DNA from: Rhodoplanes sp049284695 | GTDB taxonomy: Bacteria; Pseudomonadota; Alphaproteobacteria; Rhizobiales; Xanthobacteraceae | Assembly (NCBI GenBank): GCA_049284695.1 | Contig: JBAPYK010000300.1 | Location: forward strand, 1 to 14,209 | Direction of reading: 5' to 3' | Length of the DNA: 14,209 nucleotides | Shown: positions 7,749-14,027 of the stretch, piece by piece | How the letters are laid out: the number at the start of each line of letters is the position of its first letter | How positions within the stretch are numbered: the stretch's first letter is position 1 | The notes under the pieces: model-generated | The model's database searches: none | The model's input: the letters and a program-made list of their open reading frames with translations, nothing else | What the model was told of the DNA's origin: nothing | Made by a program: the position numbers and the translations under genes

Positions 7749-8150
7749 GGTGTTATCGATGAGATATTCGGCGAAGGCGGCGTCCTTGGATCGGATGTGA
7801 CGCAGCACCCAGTCGCGCAAGGTTGAAATGTCGGCGGCGCTGAGGGTTTGTCCGCCCGATTCGATCCGCTTCTGGAAGTCGCGCATCTGCTCCATGAGCT
7901 GGTCGTGTTCCGCCTCATGGGCCGGGAGTCCGGGATAGACCTGCTGCCGCATCTCCACCTGTTCGCTCATGAAATGGATGTTGGTGTATTCGATCAACTG
8001 GTCGAGCAGCGCGGCGAGCCGGGCCGTGTCGCCGGCCCCGCCGAGTTCCGCTTCGATCGCCAGCAACAGGTCGATTTGCCCCTGATGCTCGCGGTCGAGC
8101 GCGTCCTGGCCGAGTTGAAAAGCGCTTTCTTTATCCGGGGTCGTGGTCAT
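7746..8150 (-). CDS. Bacteriohemerythrin (single-domain hemerythrin)
   Basis: A 134-residue single-domain hemerythrin, a four-helix bundle binding O2 at a non-haem di-iron site; bacterial members are thought to carry or sense oxygen or to buffer iron. All seven iron ligands are in place with the family spacing: His22 (REHQG), His59 and Glu63 (HFMSE), His78 and His82 (HEAEH), His118 and Asp123 (HIRSKD). The start at ATG 8150 is preceded by AAGGGAACC. There is no signal peptide, so the protein is cytoplasmic. It sits between the two halves of the CckA relay pair chpT and ctrA, on ctrA's strand but separated from ctrA by a terminator, so it must have its own promoter within about 8151-8261. Its stop codon falls at the end of the intergenic repeat. 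Confidence 0.93.
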   Translation of the reverse strand: MTTTPDKESAFQLGQDALDREHQGQIDLLLAIEAELGGAGDTARLAALLDQLIEYTNIHFMSEQVEMRQQVYPGLPAHEAEHDQLMEQMRDFQKRIESGGQTLSAADISTLRDWVLRHIRSKDAAFAEYLIDNT

Positions 8151-8260
8151 CGCCGGTTCCCTTCGGTCCGCCCAGCTTGACAGGCGCCGATCGCACCCCT
8201 GAGGAGCAAGTGTAATCGCGCCGATCTTGCGGGCAAGCCTTTGCTTGTTGCACCGCGTTC

Positions 8261-8294
8261 AGCGAAAAACAAAACCCCGCCATTGGCGGCGGGG
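8261..8294 (-). terminator. Intrinsic terminator of ctrA
   Basis: Read on the - strand, CCCCGCC (8288-8294 complement) pairs with GGCGGGG (8275-8281 complement) around a six-base loop and is followed at once by TTTTGTTTTT (complement of 8265-8274). It lies 94 bp beyond the ctrA stop and before the hemerythrin promoter. On the + strand there is no T-run after the stem, so it acts in one direction. Confidence 0.8.
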
Positions 8295-8387
8295 TCGGAA
8301 GGCTCCGAGTTGGGAGGAGAGAGCCCGTTGGCTCCCGGAGAAACTTGCTATCGCTATCCGATCTGCGTCTGCAACCGTTCGCTTGCG

Positions 8388-9089
8388 TCACGCGGGAATG
8401 CGCGCTTCGTCCTCGCTCGGCTCGCGCAGCACATAGCCGCGCCCCCAAACGGTCTCGATGTAGTTGCGGCCGCTCGAGGCGTTGGCGAGCTTCTTGCGCA
8501 GCTTGCAGATGAACACGTCGATGATCTTGAGCTCCGGCTCGTCCATCCCGCCATAGAGATGGTTGAGGAACATCTCCTTGGTGAGCGTCGTGCCCTTGCG
8601 CAGGGACAGGAGCTCCAGCATCTGGTACTCCTTGCCGGTGAGATGCACGCGCTGCCCCGTCACCTCCACCGTCTTGGTGTCGAGGTTGACGATCAGGTCG
8701 CCGGTCTGGATCACCGATTGCGCGTGACCCTTTGAGCGGCGCACGACGGCATGAATGCGCGCGACCAGCTCGTCCTTGTGGAACGGCTTGGTCATATAAT
8801 CGTCGGCGCCGAAACCCAGCCCCTTCACCTTGTCTTCGATGCCGGCAAGGCCCGATAGAATAAGAATCGGGGTCTTGACCTTGGAGACGCGCAGCGCCCG
8901 CAGCACCTCGAAGCCGGACATGTCGGGCAGGTTCAGGTCGAGCAGGATAATGTCGTAGTCGTAGAGCTTGCCAAGATCGACGCCCTCTTCGCCGAGATCC
9001 GTAGCGTAGACGTTGAAGCTCTCCGACTTCAGCATCAGCTCAATGGATTGCGCGGTTGCGGTGTCGTCTTCGATCAGCAGTACGCGCAT
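8388..9089 (-). CDS. ctrA: Cell-cycle response regulator CtrA
   Basis: A 233-residue OmpR-class response regulator, the master cell-cycle regulator of alphaproteobacteria, which binds TTAA-N7-TTAA sites to control division, chromosome replication and flagellar genes. The receiver domain (1-120) has the acidic pocket IEDD (6-9), the phosphorylated Asp51 in ILLDLNLPDMSG, Ser79 and Lys101 in MTKPFHKDEL. The winged-helix domain (about 127-222) contains LTGKEYQMLELLSLRKG and KIIDVFICKLRKKL, as in CtrA. I chose ATG 9089 because MRVLLIEDD is the conserved N-terminus and GGAAGGGG lies seven bases upstream. A longer in-frame start at 9191 would add 34 residues from the promoter. The C-terminus ends in IPA; in Caulobacter a short C-terminal tail is needed for ClpXP proteolysis. 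It is divergent from fliJ across a long regulatory region. Confidence 0.97.
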   Translation of the reverse strand: MRVLLIEDDTATAQSIELMLKSESFNVYATDLGEEGVDLGKLYDYDIILLDLNLPDMSGFEVLRALRVSKVKTPILILSGLAGIEDKVKGLGFGADDYMTKPFHKDELVARIHAVVRRSKGHAQSVIQTGDLIVNLDTKTVEVTGQRVHLTGKEYQMLELLSLRKGTTLTKEMFLNHLYGGMDEPELKIIDVFICKLRKKLANASSGRNYIETVWGRGYVLREPSEDEARIPA

Positions 9090-9179
9090 GCCAGTCCCCT
9101 TCCATGCCGCGTCGGATTGAGGATGGCCGACCCTCTTGACGGCCTTGCTATACGCCTTGGGTTCCAACTGATTCGAAAC

Positions 9180-9199
9180 GTTAACGAGCAATGCTTAAC
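9180..9199. promoter_or_regulatory. Inverted TTAA repeat upstream of ctrA, possible CtrA site
   Basis: GTTAA (9180-9184) and TTAAC (9195-9199) form a perfect inverted repeat with ten bases between, about 90 bp upstream of the ctrA start and between two GANTC sites. The half-sites match those of CtrA, but the spacing is ten rather than the usual seven, so the assignment is tentative. Confidence 0.35.
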
Positions 9200-9405
9200 A
9201 AAAGATGATTCATCCGCGCAAGGCCCAGCTGGATTTATTTGCTGAAACTTACATAAGTCATTGTAATTACTTTGTATTTTTCTCATCAGACCGCTCACGT
9301 CTCACTTGAGGAACCTGGTTTAACCGATCAGAATGATTCCTCTGGCATTTACCGAGCCCACGTTTTCAGTCCCAAGGACGGTGATGCAATGATTAACGAA
9401 GCGGG

Positions 9406-9420
9406 TAAACACAACGTTAA
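9406..9420. promoter_or_regulatory. Near-consensus CtrA box (TAAA-N7-TTAA)
   Basis: TAAA, seven bases, then TTAA: seven of eight positions match the CtrA consensus TTAA-N7-TTAA, with the correct spacing. It lies in the middle of the ctrA-fliJ gap and could serve either gene. A second TTAA at 9393 is nearby. Confidence 0.35.
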
Positions 9421-9679
9421 AGGTTTAGCTTTGGTTTCCGAGGGTTAGGGCTATATGTTGCAATTTTGCAACGGACGGCGGGAAAAAGATTATTTTCAAT
9501 GGGAAGCTGATCGGGCGAATCGCGAACGGTGGGCTCGTTCCACAGAAGTCAGGCGGACTCAGCTGCGAATGTGCGGTCGTAACGCTCGTCTCTATCCGTC
9601 AGTTCTAACGCATCTTAACCGCAACGGCGCAAGTCATTGTGGAAACCAAAAACTAACACTGTGCCGCCACAATCGCTGG

Positions 9680-9721
9680 GTCGCGCCTGAAGGGCGGCGC
9701 GACTTCAGGCTGGGTCAGCCT
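9680..9721 (+). other. Chain of three overlapping hairpins ahead of fliJ
   Basis: Three inverted repeats share arms. GTCGCGCC (9680-9687) pairs with GGCGCGAC (9696-9703). GCCTGAAG (9685-9692) pairs with CTTCAGGC (9703-9710). AGGCTG (9707-9712) pairs with CAGCCT (9716-9721). The first and second exclude each other, and so do the second and third. The group ends 12 bases before the GGGGGGA ribosome site of fliJ. No T-run follows, so this is not a plain terminator; a switchable leader is possible. Confidence 0.4.
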
Positions 9722-9750
9722 TCTCGGGCTTCTGGGGGGAGTGTGAGTCG

Positions 9751-10167
9751 ATGAAGTCGCGCGAATCGATTATTCGGCTGAAGAAGTTTCAGGTCGACGA
9801 AAAACGACGCAAGGTCGCGCAGATCGAGGCGATGATCGCCGAGTTCGAACGCATCGCGACTGAGCTCGATCGCGAAATCCAGGCCGAGCAGGAGCGCACG
9901 GGCATCCACGATCCGACGCATTTCGCCTATTCGACTTATGCCAAGGCGGCGATTGGCCGAAGCGAAAATCTCAAGCGCTCGGCCGAGGAGCTTGTCGGCC
10001 AACTCGATCGAGCACGGACCGCGTTGCAGGAATCGTTCGAGGAGCTGAAGAAGGTCGAGCTGCTCGATGAACGCGACCAGATGCGCGAGCGACCCGGCGA
10101 AGCGGCGGGCGAGACGGCCGAACTCGACGCGGTCAACGCTTTGCGGATGCGCGGCGCCGTCGGCTGA
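9751..10167 (+). CDS. fliJ: Flagellar export chaperone FliJ
   Basis: A 138-residue, almost wholly helical, charged protein matching rhizobial FliJ, the soluble stalk of the flagellar type III export ATPase FliI that also helps deliver export substrates. It begins MKSRESIIRLKKFQVDEKRR and continues with the conserved VAQIEAMIAEFERIATELD, then THFAYSTYAKAAIGR and SFEELKKVELLDERDQ. The ATG at 9751 has GGGGGGA at 9734-9740 as ribosome site, and a GANTC site touches the start. The ATPase gene fliI, often next to fliJ, is not between it and ctrA here, and the following gene is a sigma factor, so fliJ appears to stand alone in the window. Confidence 0.9.
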   Translation: MKSRESIIRLKKFQVDEKRRKVAQIEAMIAEFERIATELDREIQAEQERTGIHDPTHFAYSTYAKAAIGRSENLKRSAEELVGQLDRARTALQESFEELKKVELLDERDQMRERPGEAAGETAELDAVNALRMRGAVG

Positions 10168-10322
10168 ACGGTGCGTCGACTCGCTCCGCCGCTCCAACCC
10201 CCGCGAATTCGAAGCGGGCGGCGCGCTGGCGCTATTTGTCTCACGAGCCATCTTTCGGCCGTCTCGCCCACGCACCATACGTGGAGTAGGCGGCCTGCGG
10301 TTGCAGGCGGGGCGCGGTCTGA

Positions 10323-10868
10323 ATGCTGACATCGGCTGAGCTTGTGTGGCTCTTGGCCGCGGTCGCCAAAGGCGACCAGGCGGCGTTTGAACGCCTGTAC
10401 GGGGCGACACGCGCGAAACTTTACGGAATCCTGCTGCGTATCTTGCGCCGCTCGGACCTTGCTAACGAGGTCCTGCAGGAGACCTATCTGAAGATCTGGT
10501 CGAACGCCGGAAAATTCGATCCTGCGCTCGCCTCGCCGATAACCTGGATGGTGTCGATTGCCCGCAATCGCGCCATCGACGTCATGCGGAAACGAACGGA
10601 GACCTCGATCGAGGAGGAACCGGAGGTCATGGCCGTGGCAGCCGAGAACGCCGACCCGTTGGCGCGGCGCGAGATGAGCGAGCAACTCAAGCGCCTGCTC
10701 GCCTGCCTCGGGCGGCTCGAATCCGACCGCCAGCGGATGGTGCTGCTCGCCTATTATAATGGCATGAGCCGCGACCAAATCGCCGCGCAATTCGACCGGC
10801 CGGTGAATACGGTCAAGACCCAGCTGCGGCGCGCGCTGGCCGACATTCGGGAGTGCCTGGAGTCATGA
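10323..10868 (+). CDS. ECF (sigma-70 family) RNA polymerase sigma factor
   Basis: A 181-residue extracytoplasmic-function sigma factor that directs RNA polymerase to a stress regulon. Region 2 (about 20-90) contains DLANEVLQETYLKIWSNAG, the core-binding and -10 recognition helix, and PITWMVSIARNRAIDVMRKR. Region 4 (about 120-178) contains the helix-turn-helix MSRDQIAAQFDRPVNTVKTQL. The linker between them is acidic (EEEPEV). The ATG at 10323 follows GGCGGGG, and a GCCTGC/GCAGGC hairpin (10293-10298/10303-10308) overlaps this region. The next gene, its anti-sigma factor, overlaps by ATGA, so the two are translationally coupled. The signal is unknown, and I could not identify the autoregulatory promoter in 10168-10322. 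The ECF subgroup is not assigned. Confidence 0.93.
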   Translation: MLTSAELVWLLAAVAKGDQAAFERLYGATRAKLYGILLRILRRSDLANEVLQETYLKIWSNAGKFDPALASPITWMVSIARNRAIDVMRKRTETSIEEEPEVMAVAAENADPLARREMSEQLKRLLACLGRLESDRQRMVLLAYYNGMSRDQIAAQFDRPVNTVKTQLRRALADIRECLES

Positions 10869-11725
10869 CGGCGGACGAAGACAGAGCCGGTCTTGCGGCC
10901 GAATATGTGCTCGGCACGCTCGACACCGCCGAGCGCGAACAGGCCGAAGAGCAAATACGGTCGGACCCTGCTTTCGCGGCGCTCGTGCAGGACTGGGAAC
11001 GGCGGCTCGGCGAGCTGCATGCAATGGTCGAGCCCGTGGTCCCGCCGCCTGAATTGTGGATGGCGATCCAGGGGCGGCTCGCCGAAATCGAGCCCGCCGC
11101 CGAGGTGCGGCTGCCGGGTTTTTTGGAAACGCCCGCACCGAGCGCCGACGGCGAAGCGGCGAACGTGGTCAGCCTCACGCGACGCCTGCGGCGCTGGCGG
11201 GGTGGCGCGATCGGGTTCGGAGCGCTTGCGGCGGCGCTCGCCGGCATCGTCGTCACCGCCGCGATCGCCCCTGAGCGCCTGCCGGCGCCGCTGCGGCCGA
11301 AGCCGAAGGTGGAAACCGTCGAGGTGACCCGCGAGGTCGTGCGAACCGTCGAGGTTCCTGCGCCAAGCCGCTTCGTCGCCGTGCTGCAGAGCGGTCCCGA
11401 CGCGCCTGCCTTCATCATGACGGTGGACCTGGCCCAGCGCAGCCTCACGGTCCGCCGCGTTTCCGCCGAGGAGCAGACTGGCAAGAGCTACGAACTCTGG
11501 CTCGTCTCGGACAAGTACCCCGCGCCGCGTTCGCTTGGTGTCATCGGCGCTGGCGAGTTCACGCAAGTTCCGGCGTTGCAGGCCTATGATCGCAACACGA
11601 TCGAAGGCGCCACTTTTGCGGTGTCGCTTGAACCCGAGGGCGGCTCCCCGACCGGGGTTGCGACCGGGCCCGTGCTGTTTTCCGGAAAGCTTTTGGAAGC
11701 GGTGCCGCCGCCGCGGTCGCCTTGA
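10865..11725 (+). CDS. RskA-family transmembrane anti-sigma factor
   Basis: A 286-residue anti-sigma factor that should hold the upstream ECF sigma at the membrane until a signal releases it. The N-terminal sigma-binding domain (about 1-75) begins with GLAAEYVLGTLDTAEREQAE and PPELWMAIQGRL. One transmembrane helix (about 113-135, GGAIGFGALAAALAGIVVTA) follows a basic stretch, and the periplasmic RskA-type domain (about 165-280) contains SYELWLVSDKYPAPRSLGVI and TFAVSLEPEGGSPTG. The protein has no cysteine, so it is not a zinc-binding, thiol-switched anti-sigma. ATG 10865 overlaps the sigma stop by four bases and has TGGAG upstream. An in-frame start at 10853 is less likely. Release probably involves regulated proteolysis, as is known for the family. 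Confidence 0.92.
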   Translation: MTADEDRAGLAAEYVLGTLDTAEREQAEEQIRSDPAFAALVQDWERRLGELHAMVEPVVPPPELWMAIQGRLAEIEPAAEVRLPGFLETPAPSADGEAANVVSLTRRLRRWRGGAIGFGALAAALAGIVVTAAIAPERLPAPLRPKPKVETVEVTREVVRTVEVPAPSRFVAVLQSGPDAPAFIMTVDLAQRSLTVRRVSAEEQTGKSYELWLVSDKYPAPRSLGVIGAGEFTQVPALQAYDRNTIEGATFAVSLEPEGGSPTGVATGPVLFSGKLLEAVPPPRSP

Positions 11726-11827
11726 GGGCTCGTGGCGATCGCCGGGGAGTGGACGCCGTTTCAAAGGCGATCGTGCGGCAGGATGCCTGGGAATAAATTG
11801 CGCCGCCGATCACGCCGAAGGAGCGGT

Positions 11828-12028
11828 TCAGTTGGTGGAGCGGTGATTCCGATCGGAGACCATCACGACGGGGCCGGTCCCACTGATGCCGTAGCCGTTG
11901 GTGTCGTCGGTCGCGCGGGCGGTAATCCCGATCAGCATGATAACGAGCGCCGCCACCAGGGTGAGCACGACGACTTTGACGTGATTGATCCGGCCGCCCG
12001 CGGCGACCGCTGACGCATTACTGTTCAT
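11828..12028 (-). CDS. Small single-span membrane protein of unknown function
   Basis: A 66-residue protein with a polar N-terminus (MNSNASAVAAGGRINHVK), one hydrophobic helix (about 18-37, VVVLTLVAALVIMLIGITA) and a short hydrophilic tail. GAGGGG six bases before ATG 12028 is a strong ribosome site, which argues for a real gene. Similar short proteins beginning MNSN...RINHVKVV are, in my recollection, frequent in Bradyrhizobium-type genomes and unnamed. It could be a signal-anchored inner-membrane protein or an exported one; no clear cleavage site is seen. It lies convergent with the anti-sigma gene and divergent from the LTXXQ gene. No function can be given. Confidence 0.65.
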   Translation of the reverse strand: MNSNASAVAAGGRINHVKVVVLTLVAALVIMLIGITARATDDTNGYGISGTGPVVMVSDRNHRSTN

Positions 12029-12438
12029 GACGACCCCTCGTCGATCGAACCGTATTTTGGTCGCCGCAACGTGCGGCCAGGTTCAATCCCTCACCGTGCA
12101 GAATTCTTGTTTGCCAACAAAAACACGACGTTGCCCCGTGCGAGCAAGTAACCGGCAAAGGCCGAAAAGGTTTCTGCCGCAAGCGCTCACGTTGGCGTGA
12201 GGCAAATGAGCCTGCAATCTCATGCGGGCAACGGCCGGGCGAAGCCGCAGGTTCACGGCAATATTACCTCTCCGATAATTGGTGAACGATGCGAGGTGCG
12301 CAGCAACAGATCAAATAAAACAAGTTTTTATGACCGTCGATTTCAACATGACAGAAATTTAATGCTTACAGAAGTGTAACTTGCACGGTTTCGAACGTTG
12401 ACTTAGCGCTTTTACTCCAAACGGGGATGGAGGCATGC
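12029..12438. promoter_or_regulatory. Divergent intergenic region upstream of the LTXXQ gene
   Basis: 410 bp without a convincing gene; composition shifts to AT-rich from about 12255. It holds a perfect CTCACG/CGTGAG hairpin (12186-12191/12196-12201) and a small operator-like repeat, TTACA-N4-TGTAA (12366-12379), about 60 bp before the LTXXQ start. No CpxR-type tandem GTAAA boxes were found. A TTGACT at about 12399 could be a -35 element, but no matching -10 is visible. Promoters for both flanking genes should lie here. Confidence 0.4.
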
Positions 12439-13554
12439 ATGTGGAAATCAATACTCGCCGGTACGGTCGCCCTGGCGCTTTCGAGCGCGGGCGTAGCGTT
12501 TGCGCAACAACGTCCGGGCATTGGGCCGGCCCAGCCGAGCCCGCCAGCCCCACAGGTTTCGCCGGCTCCGCAAAGCGCGCCCCAACAGGCTGCGCCGGCG
12601 CAGCAAAGGCCGTCCGTGCAACCGCAGGACGATGCTCGGGCCGTCGCCGAGGGCCGCATCGCCGAGCTGCGCAGCCGGCTCTCCTTGACTCCGGAGCAAG
12701 AGAAGAACTGGTCGGCCTTTGAACAGGCCTATCGGGATTTTGCGCAGCTGCGGGCGGAGCGTTGGCGCGATCTCGCGGCCGCGCGGCGCAGCGACAACCC
12801 GGTCGAGAATTTTCAATCCTGGGCCGATTTCGCAAGCCGCCGCGTCAATGCGATGAAGCGGCTCGCCGACGCCACGGCGCCCTTCTATCAGAGTCTCGAC
12901 CAGAACCAGCAGCGCCGTTTCCTCGACCAGATCTATGCCTGGCACCCCCGGCTCGCTCGGCTGAGCAACCGGCTCGCCGCCCGAGGGCGTGAGGGGGACG
13001 ATGGGGGCTGGCGCGGGCGCGGCCCAGGGCAGGGCTGCGACTTCCACCGCGGGTATGGCATGCGCGGGCATGGTATGGGCCGCGGCGATGACCAAGACGG
13101 GCCAGGCCGCGGTTACGGGCGCGGCCCGGGTCCCGGCACGGGCCCACATTGGGGCTGGCGCGGCCGTCGCGGCGACTGGGACGACCGCGACCGCGATGAC
13201 GATGGTGGTCCCGGCTACGGCATGGGCCGAGGCATGGGTCCGTATGGGGGCTGGCACGGTCACGGTCGCCACGGGGGCTGGGATGACGACGATGAGGATA
13301 GCGCCGGTCCCGGTCGCGGCATGATGGATCGCGGCATGATGGGTCGCGGCATGGGTCCGTGCGGGGGCGGGCACGGGCGCGGCCGGAACGATTGGGACGA
13401 CCGCGGCGGCTATGAGTCCGGTCGCCACCATGGCATGTGCCCGCGTTGGGGCTCGCGCGACCGCGACGACACCGATGGTTCGAGCGGCGGTTGGAGACGG
13501 CAGGATTGGCGCGGAGACAGCGGTTCTATCGGTCCCAACGAGGAACGCTTGTGA
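12439..13554 (+). CDS. LTXXQ/Spy-like periplasmic protein with long Gly/Arg/Asp/His-rich tail
   Basis: A 371-residue exported protein. A signal peptide (1-22, cut after AFA) is followed by a Pro/Gln/Ala-rich linker (23-65). A helical LTXXQ-type domain (about 66-182) contains the signature LSLTPEQEKNWSAFEQAYRDF and then FYQSLDQNQQRRFLDQI. This fold is shared by Spy, CpxP, ZraP and CnrX, periplasmic chaperones or metal sensors. From about 185 to the end there is a low-complexity tail rich in Gly, Arg, Asp, Trp, His and Met, with only a few Cys and with internal repeats. Typical family members end near the helical domain, so the tail roughly doubles the length. I chose ATG 12439 because GGAGG (12429-12433) is five bases upstream; ATG 12427 in the same frame is the alternative. 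A metal-binding or chaperone role is inference. A terminator follows at 13692. Confidence 0.85.
   Translation: MWKSILAGTVALALSSAGVAFAQQRPGIGPAQPSPPAPQVSPAPQSAPQQAAPAQQRPSVQPQDDARAVAEGRIAELRSRLSLTPEQEKNWSAFEQAYRDFAQLRAERWRDLAAARRSDNPVENFQSWADFASRRVNAMKRLADATAPFYQSLDQNQQRRFLDQIYAWHPRLARLSNRLAARGREGDDGGWRGRGPGQGCDFHRGYGMRGHGMGRGDDQDGPGRGYGRGPGPGTGPHWGWRGRRGDWDDRDRDDDGGPGYGMGRGMGPYGGWHGHGRHGGWDDDDEDSAGPGRGMMDRGMMGRGMGPCGGGHGRGRNDWDDRGGYESGRHHGMCPRWGSRDRDDTDGSSGGWRRQDWRGDSGSIGPNEERL
13312..13356 (+). repeat. Three 15-bp tandem repeats inside the LTXXQ gene tail
   Basis: Units at 13312-13326, 13327-13341 and 13342-13356 each read GRTCGCGGCATGRKG(T/G) with one to three changes and encode GRGMM, DRGMM and GRGMG. 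They are in frame, so copy-number change would keep the protein open. A longer diverged duplication also covers 13225-13290 and 13342-13407 (GRGMGPxGGxHGxGR), offset by 117 bp or 39 codons. Confidence 0.75.
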
Positions 13555-13951
13555 AAATCATGAGGAGCGGGTCGCTCCGAACGTGAATTCGAACGTGATG
13601 GAGAGGTTTCGAACAAAGGACCAGGATTGTTCTTAGGCTTGGCCGGGCGGTCATCTGCAAGTCCCCCCATGCCCCCAGAGATCGCCAGGCCACGCAGGCC
13701 GCCGGGTTCGCCTGGCGGCCTGCGTCATTTTTTCGGGAGTCGGATCGCCCTGAAGCGCGTTTACGAAAGGCGGTCCATTGGATTTGGCCGACGGGCTCTT
13801 CCAAACCAACTTGCCGCTCCTATATCGCGGGTTTCCGGTCAACCCGCCGAACCGGCGCCGTGGAACGGCTGTTACTGGAGTGGTCGGCCCATTTCTGGAC
13901 AGAGGTTGACCTGTTTGCTAAGGACGCGCGGCCCGCTCAAAACGGGCATGC
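13555..13951. other. Non-coding stretch between LTXXQ gene and tRNA-Lys
   Basis: 397 bp without a credible gene. Just after the stop is a small GGAGCG/CGCTCC hairpin (13564-13569/13573-13578) lacking a T-run, then the strong terminator at 13692-13735. The remainder precedes the tRNA and includes TTGACC at about 13908, which might be a -35 element, although no clear -10 follows. The open frame at 13627-13989 runs into the tRNA and is an artefact. Confidence 0.5.
13692..13735 (+). terminator. Strong intrinsic terminator
   Basis: ACGCAGGCCGCC (13692-13703) pairs perfectly with GGCGGCCTGCGT (13714-13725) around a ten-base loop and is followed by CATTTTTTC. It should end transcripts of the LTXXQ gene, whose stop is 137 bp upstream. 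On the - strand the T-run is absent, so it acts in one direction. Confidence 0.85.

Positions 13952-14027
<76 letters not shown>

Larger units (their letters stand above)
9090..9750. promoter_or_regulatory. Long ctrA-fliJ divergent regulatory region
   Basis: 661 bp with no credible gene; the 99-codon open frame at 9455-9754 has no family-like features. The part at 9200-9480 is clearly richer in A and T than the flanking genes. It contains GANTC motifs, the target of the CcrM cell-cycle methylase, at 9170, 9207, 9335, 9517, 9556 and 9745, with another just inside fliJ at 9763. It also contains several TTAA half-sites (9181, 9195, 9320, 9393, 9417, 9614). ctrA promoters in Caulobacter carry both CtrA sites and a GANTC site, so self-control of ctrA and CtrA control of fliJ are likely. 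The promoters themselves could not be placed with confidence. Confidence 0.6.

Noticed and set aside
7557..7826. 89-codon + strand frame after chpT
   Set aside because: It runs through the intergenic repeat and into the antisense of the hemerythrin gene, with no recognisable features.
9455..9754. 99-codon + strand frame before fliJ
   Set aside because: Composition is random-looking and there is no ribosome site; it covers the hairpin chain and ends at the fliJ start, so a regulatory leader explains the region better.
11736..11773. CGATCGCC/GGCGATCG inverted repeat after the anti-sigma gene
   Set aside because: The arms are far apart (22 bases) and CGATCG is itself a palindrome; no T-run follows, so a terminator call is not justified.
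12448..13431. 327-codon - strand frame
   Set aside because: Its Ala/Pro/Val/His-rich sequence is the complement of the repetitive Gly/Arg tail of the LTXXQ gene, which has a signal peptide, a domain and a ribosome site.
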